Translations under genes and position numbers: made by a program
Part shown: positions 31,390 to 37,292 of the stretch, piece after piece
How the letters are laid out: each line of letters begins with the position of its first letter
How positions within the stretch are numbered: the first letter of the stretch is position 1
Assembly (NCBI GenBank): GCA_900155495.1
Contig: FTLJ01000190.1
Coordinates: 1-37,292 of the forward strand
Reading direction: 5' to 3'
Length of the DNA stretch: 37,292 nucleotides
DNA from: Porogramme epimiltina
Taxonomy: Eukaryota > Basidiomycota > Agaricomycetes > Polyporales > Polyporaceae
Notes under the pieces: model-generated
What the model saw: the letters and a program-made list of their open reading frames with translations, nothing else
Database searches by the model: none
What the model was told of the DNA's origin: nothing

Positions 31390-33162
31390 ATGCCCGACGC
31401 GTCTAGCACACACAAACGCCTTGAAGTCTCTATCATTGGCGGAGGAGTGTGTGGGCTGACGTGCGCAGTAGCCTTGCAGCGTGCGGGTGTACATGTGCAA
31501 ATATTCGAAGCTGCGGTGCGTCTTTTACCATTGTTGTTTTCGATGTCAAAGACTGACATCGTGGTGATAGACGGCTTTCGGCGAGATCGGTGCAGGCATT
31601 GGAGTTGGTCCGTGGACATTTACATCCTTCTTCATGATGTTCGGTGGACTAATCTTGCATTTGTTACGATGGTCACCAGGTCCCAATGCCGTGCGGGTTC
31701 TCCGCACAATCGGTGTGTTCGACGAGATATTGAAGAAGATAAATCCGAACGAGGTTAGACAAAGGGGGCCTCGGTTCTATGATGGATTGTCTGACAGTAA
31801 TCAACCTTTCTTTGAAGTGCGTCCCATGTGTGTTTGTGGCGGACTTCCTACTGACTACAGCCGAGTGCAGTATCCTACGGAACCAGAGGATGAAGGCCTA
31901 GGCATTCATAGGTACCTGTCGCCAGTAACATTCAAAGTATATCCACGTTAAGGTATACCTTTTCAGGGCTGTATTCCTCGAAGCACTCGTCGCTGTGGTG
32001 GACCCTGCAATTGCACACTTTCATAAGAGGTGTACTTCGATCACAGAATCCAAGACGAGCCCTAACCGCCTTGTCGTGTATTTCCAAGATGGAAGCACGC
32101 ATGAGACGGATGTCGTGCTCGGTGCGGACGGGATCAAGAGCACAGTCCGCGAGTATATCACGGGTATAGACGACCAACGGGCCCGGTTCAGCAACACCAT
32201 TGCATACAGAGGCCTCATCCCCTACGCGAAACTGAAAGAAGAAGGCTTTAAGATCGATGTCAGCGAATATCCTGTGTGTATGTGCGGTCCAAGCAAGGTG
32301 ACCCGTTTGATACAGCGGTCCCAGTCTTCCGTTATTGATCAACGCTTTTACAGCATTTTATCCTCTTTCCCATCAAGGATGCAGAGATAGTGAGCTCCGC
32401 CTCTAATGGCAAGGTCTCCTCTTCTCACCTCATGGGCTCCGCTATCTTTCTAGATCAATGTTGTCGCCTTCGTCGCGCGATATGACATCCCATACGGAGC
32501 GGAACCCATACCCGACGGCACACCCTGGGTTGAAGTCGTGTCGCGGGACGTCCTCGACGAAGTATACGACGGTTTCAGCTCCGACGCCGCTGCTCTCATC
32601 AAGTGCATGCCTGAGCACCCTAGCAAGTGGTCCATCCACGTCGTTGACCCACCCCTTGAAACATACGCCAAGGGCAGAGTTGTTTTGCTCGGCGACGCCG
32701 TACGCAGCGTCTAGTATTGCGTTTGACTTAGAACCCTCAAGTTGATCATGGTGATTTTCAGGCACATGGGATGTTACCCCACATGGGTGCAGGCGCAGGC
32801 CAGGGTATCGAGGACGCATACGTTCTCGCCCGTCTTCTCAGTAACCCTAACACAAACACGAACAACGTCGAGGTTCGTTCTTTGCGCGCTCAGAGAACCT
32901 TTTACTGAGTTACATATTTGCGAAGGCTGTTCTCGGGGAATACTCTCGTGTGCGCAAGCCGCGAACTCGAATGGTATGGGAGGGAAGTCGGCGGTCAGGC
33001 AAGGCATACGACCAGAACGGTCCCTACGGCCCCACCCCAGACGGTATACGGAAAGCTCTACAGCATATGTACGACCCGGTATGGCACCATGACGTGGACG
33101 ACGATATTCGCGACGTGGTCGAGACCCTTCGTGAGAAGGGAGCATTCCCTTCTGGGAAGTAG
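31390..33162 (+). CDS. FAD-dependent monooxygenase, salicylate-hydroxylase-like, copy B
   Basis: Tandem paralogue of copy A. Exons 31390-31515, 31571-31607, 31680-31816, 31871-31911, 31967-32297, 32354-32389, 32454-32699, 32762-32872 and 32926-33162 give 433 residues. The first eight exons have exactly the same lengths as in copy A (126, 37, 137, 41, 331, 36, 246 and 111 nt) and the same phases; only the last differs (237 against 243). Motifs are intact: GGGVCG, VVLGADGIKSTVREY and LLGDAAHGMLPHMGAGAGQ. Introns are alike in size but not in sequence. Substitutions fall mostly between the motifs (for example DARYDIPIGAQ against VARYDIPYGAE), so a shifted substrate range is possible. Both copies look functional. 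Confidence 0.93.
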
Positions 33163-33384
33163 CCTGCACTCGAGATTCGAGCAGTATTACAGTTCGTATC
33201 ACATAACCGCGCATGTATTGGGTTTTCTCCAAATATGACTATAGTACAGATCACTACGGACGAGAGTTTCATATGGCACAATCCAGAATTCAACGATGTC
33301 AGCGCATCAACTATCGTACACAAAGAGTAAAGGGATCCATATAATATCACAGAGGCCAAGGAAAGAGTCCACAAGATAAGATGC
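33163..33384. other. Convergent 3' region (monooxygenase B / NBR1)
   Basis: 222 bp between converging stop codons; AT-rich, presumably both 3' UTRs. Nothing else is seen. Confidence 0.5.
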
Positions 33385-36300
33385 TCAGTCGTCTTCCGAC
33401 GAGCTGTCGAACAGCATGACGTATTCGACGTCCTCTGCACGAATCTCGGGGGATGAGATCATGCGCGAGCGGCTGTCCTCGTACACGGCGTCGTCATCGT
33501 CCGAAGAGTTGATGGAAGGCACGTCTAGGAGAGAAATAGAAGATCCGCCCTCTGAAGGAGGAGCAGACGGAATGGTGATGGAAGAAGATGAGAAACGGTG
33601 TTCAGTTGCGGATTGAGCGGATGCAGATTGCTGGATGGTGTGAGGCATGATAACAGACGAGGCAGCGAGGGACTCGTCGGAGGAAGGTTCGTTTAATTCC
33701 GCCACAGTGATGCTATGAGCAGTGTCAGAGCTGGATTTGAGAAAAAACCTCTTAAATACTCACTCGATCCAGATGCTCTGTCCGAAGAGGTTGCCCTTGC
33801 CGTCGCTCAGGCGCCATGAGCTGACGTACTTGCCCGGGTTTTCGGGTGCCTAGAATACTAGGTGAGCAGGAGAACCTTAAATTGTAAGAATATCACATAC
33901 CTTCATCTCACCGGAGACAAGCTCTGTCTCTTCTCCGGCCTTGACCGCGCCCACTTTGACCTTGTCAAGTGCTCCGCCGAAGGGTGCCATGCGATCGCCA
34001 GCCACATAGAGGAGTTCCGTATCTTCCGGCCAGTCTACAGTCCCGACATTGCGCATACGCCACGACTTGACGAACTCGGCGCCAGGGGGGAAGATCTGGC
34101 CGACGGGGATGTTGTTGTCCGACACAAACTCTGCCAAGAGCGGCGGCGAGGGACGCATGACGGTCTCCCAGAACGGCATCACCGACGGAGGCGTCGGCAA
34201 TCCCGGAGCAGGAACCACGGAGAGAGGGGAGAGCGGGAATTCGGTGTACGGCGGGGGAACGGGGAGGGGATCCGTGGCACGGCGCACGATGTTACCGATG
34301 AGGTCGCTCAGGCTCCGTCCAGTGAATGACGTCTCGGCTCTCTCTGGCATGAGAGGCCTGCACAAGAGGGGCTCGCCGACAAGAGGAGATTCTTCTACAG
34401 CCGGGAGGGTTTCCAATCCGGGAGCGATGACGGGTTCAGCCTCTTCCATTGGCTTGGGCTCCTCCGTAAACATCGCGCCGGGCATGGAGCTCGAAGACGG
34501 GCCTGATGGGATCGGAGGAGTGGCTGGTTGCAGGAGATGCTTGAACATAGACGTGAACTCGGGCCAGAGTTCGTGCAAGTCACTGCTCACAGGCCCAAGC
34601 CTGGGGACGGACTTCGAAGACGAAGACGAAGCCGGAAGATCCGATGGCGTGGAGATCCCTCCAAGAGTACCCTCTGCGCGCTCTGAAGCGGAGCGAGTTG
34701 GAACCTGGGGAGCTGCACTCGAATCAATAACACGAGGAGTTGGTTCTGGCGAAGGCGGAGTGAGGGGTCGATCCTGCCAGTTGAACACCGGAGTCACCCG
34801 CGGAGGCGGGCTCGGGACGCAATAGGGGACGAGCGGCACGTGACAAATGACTGGAGAGGGGATTGGAGAGTCCTGGGGCACCATGAACGCCGGTGCGGGC
34901 GTCGAAGCGGGAGATGGTGTCAGCGTGCGCGACAACGGCTCTGGCTCCGAGGCAGGTGGCGGGGAAAGCGGGGTGCGCGCAGGGGACGCAGGGAGCATCG
35001 TGTAGTAAGCACCATCCTTGCTTGTCCAGTGGAAAGGATCAAGAGGGTCGTGAGCAGGATACAAGGGGGATGGTGGCCCAGAAGGCACCGAAGGGACCAT
35101 GGAATCCAAACCCATAGAAGCGATGTCAAACGGCCGGAAGGGGTTGTGCATCGAAAGAGTAGGGCTTGGAATTGCCGGAGATTGCGTCACGATGGGAGCC
35201 GGGTGAAGAGGTTTGGGAGGTGGGGGTATCACACTTGATCGCCAGACGTTAGGGATAACAACTTCGGGCACTTTGATCTTGAGCAGAGGGTGATTGTCGG
35301 GGTGGACTGGGATAGGGAGCGCCTCGCAGTTCCCGCAGAGATCGAAGTCGAGGCAGTGATCATGCATGCACTGTGAAATATGGCTTGAATAGAATGTCCT
35401 TCGGAAACGTAACCTCATCACTAACCTTGTAGCGGACACCTTTGATCCTCTCGCCGCAGAGGTTGCATGACGCAGGGTGTGCGGGGTCGTTGGTTGTGTC
35501 GCGGACCTGACCGCGCGAATGAGGATGTGAGCAGATACCAAAGGAATAAGCGACTTACCATCAGGGTTGCCGGCTCGCTCACTTTGACAAACCCGTGAGT
35601 AGGGTGCTGTTCCGGGGTGATTCTGAGGAACCGTGAGTTAACGATTCACTTAAGATATGAGGTATAACACACTTGTAGCAGAGTTGACAAACATCGTAAT
35701 CAGGGCAATTGAGGCATTTCTACGTTACGTCAGCGAAAAGCGTAGTTGTGAAGTAAGTGTCACGTACGAAACGATCTCCACGGATCCTGGAATCACACAT
35801 GTTGCACACCGCATTGTGAGCGATAGGTTCTGCATCCTGATTGTAGACCCTCGCAGCTTCCTCCCTGGGCGATACTTGCTGTGTGGGACGGGTGGGCTGC
35901 TGGTCGGCATCACCGCTGAAGATAGTATGCACGATAACTTCTCCAGGCTTCTCGATGGCAAAGAATTGGTGCTGGATGGGGTGCTGACCACGGAGGTGCG
36001 GTGCAGTGATGCATTCATCACAAAGGTCGTAATCCGGGCAGTCGAGGCACTTGTGTCGAACGCCGACCACCTCCTTCTCGCACACATCACAGACGACGTT
36101 CTTGTGCACGCGGCGCGCAGCAGATGGCTGCGAGCGGTGAGGGCTGCGGGATGCACCGTTCCTCTCGGCATTGTTGCGGCGGTGGTTCGCCCGGATCCTG
36201 TCGTACTCCGTGTATTCCGACGAAACTGACATCGGGAAGAATGCGTGAGAGATGTTGTGCTTGACGCGACGTTCAGGGTCTGAAATGCAGGAGGTGCAAA

Positions 36301-37292
36301 GGTCGTAGTCTGCATGACCGTTGAGGGTGTGCATAGGGGACAGTAACATTTCACTCACCGCTGCAATCCAAACACTTGTGTCGTACACCAACAAGAGGAG
36401 ACTCGCCGCACTCGTCGCAGTGGACGTACTTGTGTTCCACTTCCTTAGGCCGTGGGGGTACGACGGGAGGTTGCTCGACCCGCTTACACGCCTTGAGGTA
36501 CGCCTCGTTCATGCCAGGTGTCTTGATCGGGAAGAAAACGTGAGACGCTTCGTGGTCTAGACGCTTCTGGGGGCTCGCCACGCAGTTGTCGCACAAATCA
36601 TAGTCTAATTCCGCCAGTCAGAATGCATGAAGTTTCCTAGAGAAGCAATGATCCATACCAGCACACTGGAGACACTTGTGCCTCACCCCAGTGAGATTCT
36701 TCTCATTACAACCATTACACGTGATGTCGAGGTGTACTGGCTGACGGCGTGACCGACGGTCCTTCACCAGACAGAAGTGCAGGAAATCCTCCTTCTTGTG
36801 GATCGGGAAGAACGAGTGGCTTGTCGAATGAGCCTCCCACGCCTTGGGCGAAGCCATGCAAGCGCTGCACCAATCATAGTCTGTAAACAGTGTCAGATGC
36901 GGGACCCCGAGGAAAATCGATAAGGTACTGACCAGGGCACTGCAAGCACTTGTACCGGGTTCCTTTGATGTCTCGCTTGCCGCAGTAGTCGCACTTGACA
37001 CCATTGTGCACCGTATTGTCGTCGTTCCGTGATCCAACTGGCGGCAGCTGAGACGCAGCGACTGGCGGAGTCGGAGTGAAAGCGACGGGTGGACCCCAAG
37101 GCGGCGGAGGGGCTGGCAAAGGAGGCAAGCTCCGCATAGGCGGCGTACTGACACTTGATGAGGAGGATGACGGCGCATATCTATCTCCACGAGACATTGG
37201 CGGCCATTCTGCGAAAAGCGGCGGAGGCGGCGGAGGAATAATGCACGGCGGGGGTGGTGGCTGGATCAGAATCGGCGGGGGCGGGACGCACG
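33385..37292 (-). CDS. NBR1: NBR1-type selective autophagy receptor (six ZZ fingers, FW domain, C-terminal Atg8-interacting motif), 5' end outside window
   Basis: Cargo receptor linking substrates to Atg8 on autophagic or endosomal membranes. Exons in the window: 37292-36933, 36880-36659, 36604-36359, 36309-35768, 35719-35673, 35622-35559, 35506-35426, 35370-33901, 33849-33764 and 33712-33385; 1147 residues are visible. A Pro-rich stretch is followed by six ZZ zinc fingers (CDYCGKRDIKGTRYKCLQC; CNGCNEKNLTGVRHKCLQC; CDECGESPLVGVRHKCLDC; CDVCEKEVVGVRHKCLDC; CNMCDSRIRGDRFKCLNC; CNLCGERIKGVRYKC), a long Pro/Ser-rich linker, and the NBR1 four-tryptophan domain with KSWRMRN, TVDWPED, SSWRLSDG and SIWIDI. 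The end is VEYVMLFDSSSEDD. The N-terminus, where a PB1 domain is expected, lies beyond 37292. Introns interrupt ZZ1-3 at one shared position (C-x-G|DYD, phase 1) and ZZ5-6 at another. Confidence 0.95.

Noticed and set aside
33862..35238. Several plus-strand frames up to 258 codons
   Set aside because: Antisense to the 490-codon exon of NBR1, which has clear domain evidence.
1..37292. CRISPR arrays, insertion sequences, tRNA or rRNA genes, LTRs
   Set aside because: Looked for repeats with spacers, terminal repeats, transposase-like motifs and tRNA B-box words on both strands; none stood out. A covariance-model search would be needed to exclude tRNAs firmly.

Overview
The window is nuclear DNA from a filamentous basidiomycete, most likely a wood- or litter-associated agaricomycete. 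The evidence is: GC-rich genes broken by many 45-90 bp GT-AG introns; short intergenic spaces; an NBR1 homologue with stacked ZZ fingers; small basidiomycete-type hydrophobic proteins; and low-complexity secreted or single-pass proteins. I see no CRISPR array, tRNA, rRNA or recognisable transposon. All gene models were spliced by hand from splice sites, reading frame and protein-family expectation. For every complete multi-exon model the summed exon length is a multiple of three.

Left part (1-16 kb, minus strand): an amidase-signature hydrolase running off the left edge; about 5 kb without a convincing gene, first compositionally even and then very GC/CpG-rich; a secreted Ser/Thr-rich mucin-like wall protein; a 20-exon mitochondrial aspartate/glutamate carrier (AGC1 type, EF hands plus three carrier repeats); and the tRNA m1G37 methyltransferase TRM5.

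Middle (16.5-22.2 kb): a 120-residue hydrophilic protein divergent from TRM5, a TatD-family metal-dependent hydrolase, the Golgi Qb-SNARE GOS1 (convergent with TatD), and a 72-residue hydrophobic protein whose first exon is only the start codon.

Right part (22.9-33.2 kb, all plus strand) is an accessory block. It holds three consecutive single-pass membrane proteins with Ser/Thr-rich N-terminal regions and a cytoplasmic tail carrying PPxY, then two tandem FAD-dependent aromatic-hydroxylase-like monooxygenases with the same nine-exon architecture. It is closed on the right by a convergent, incomplete NBR1-type selective-autophagy receptor with six ZZ fingers, an FW domain and a C-terminal Atg8-interacting motif.

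Most striking are the microexons: two successive 5-nt exons encode the VKTR part of the first carrier signature in AGC1, a 9-nt exon lies near its C-terminus, and a 3-nt exon holds only ATG in the 72-residue gene. The most system-like feature is the trio of PPxY membrane proteins sharing a DAGS(V/I)H...LPPxY tail.
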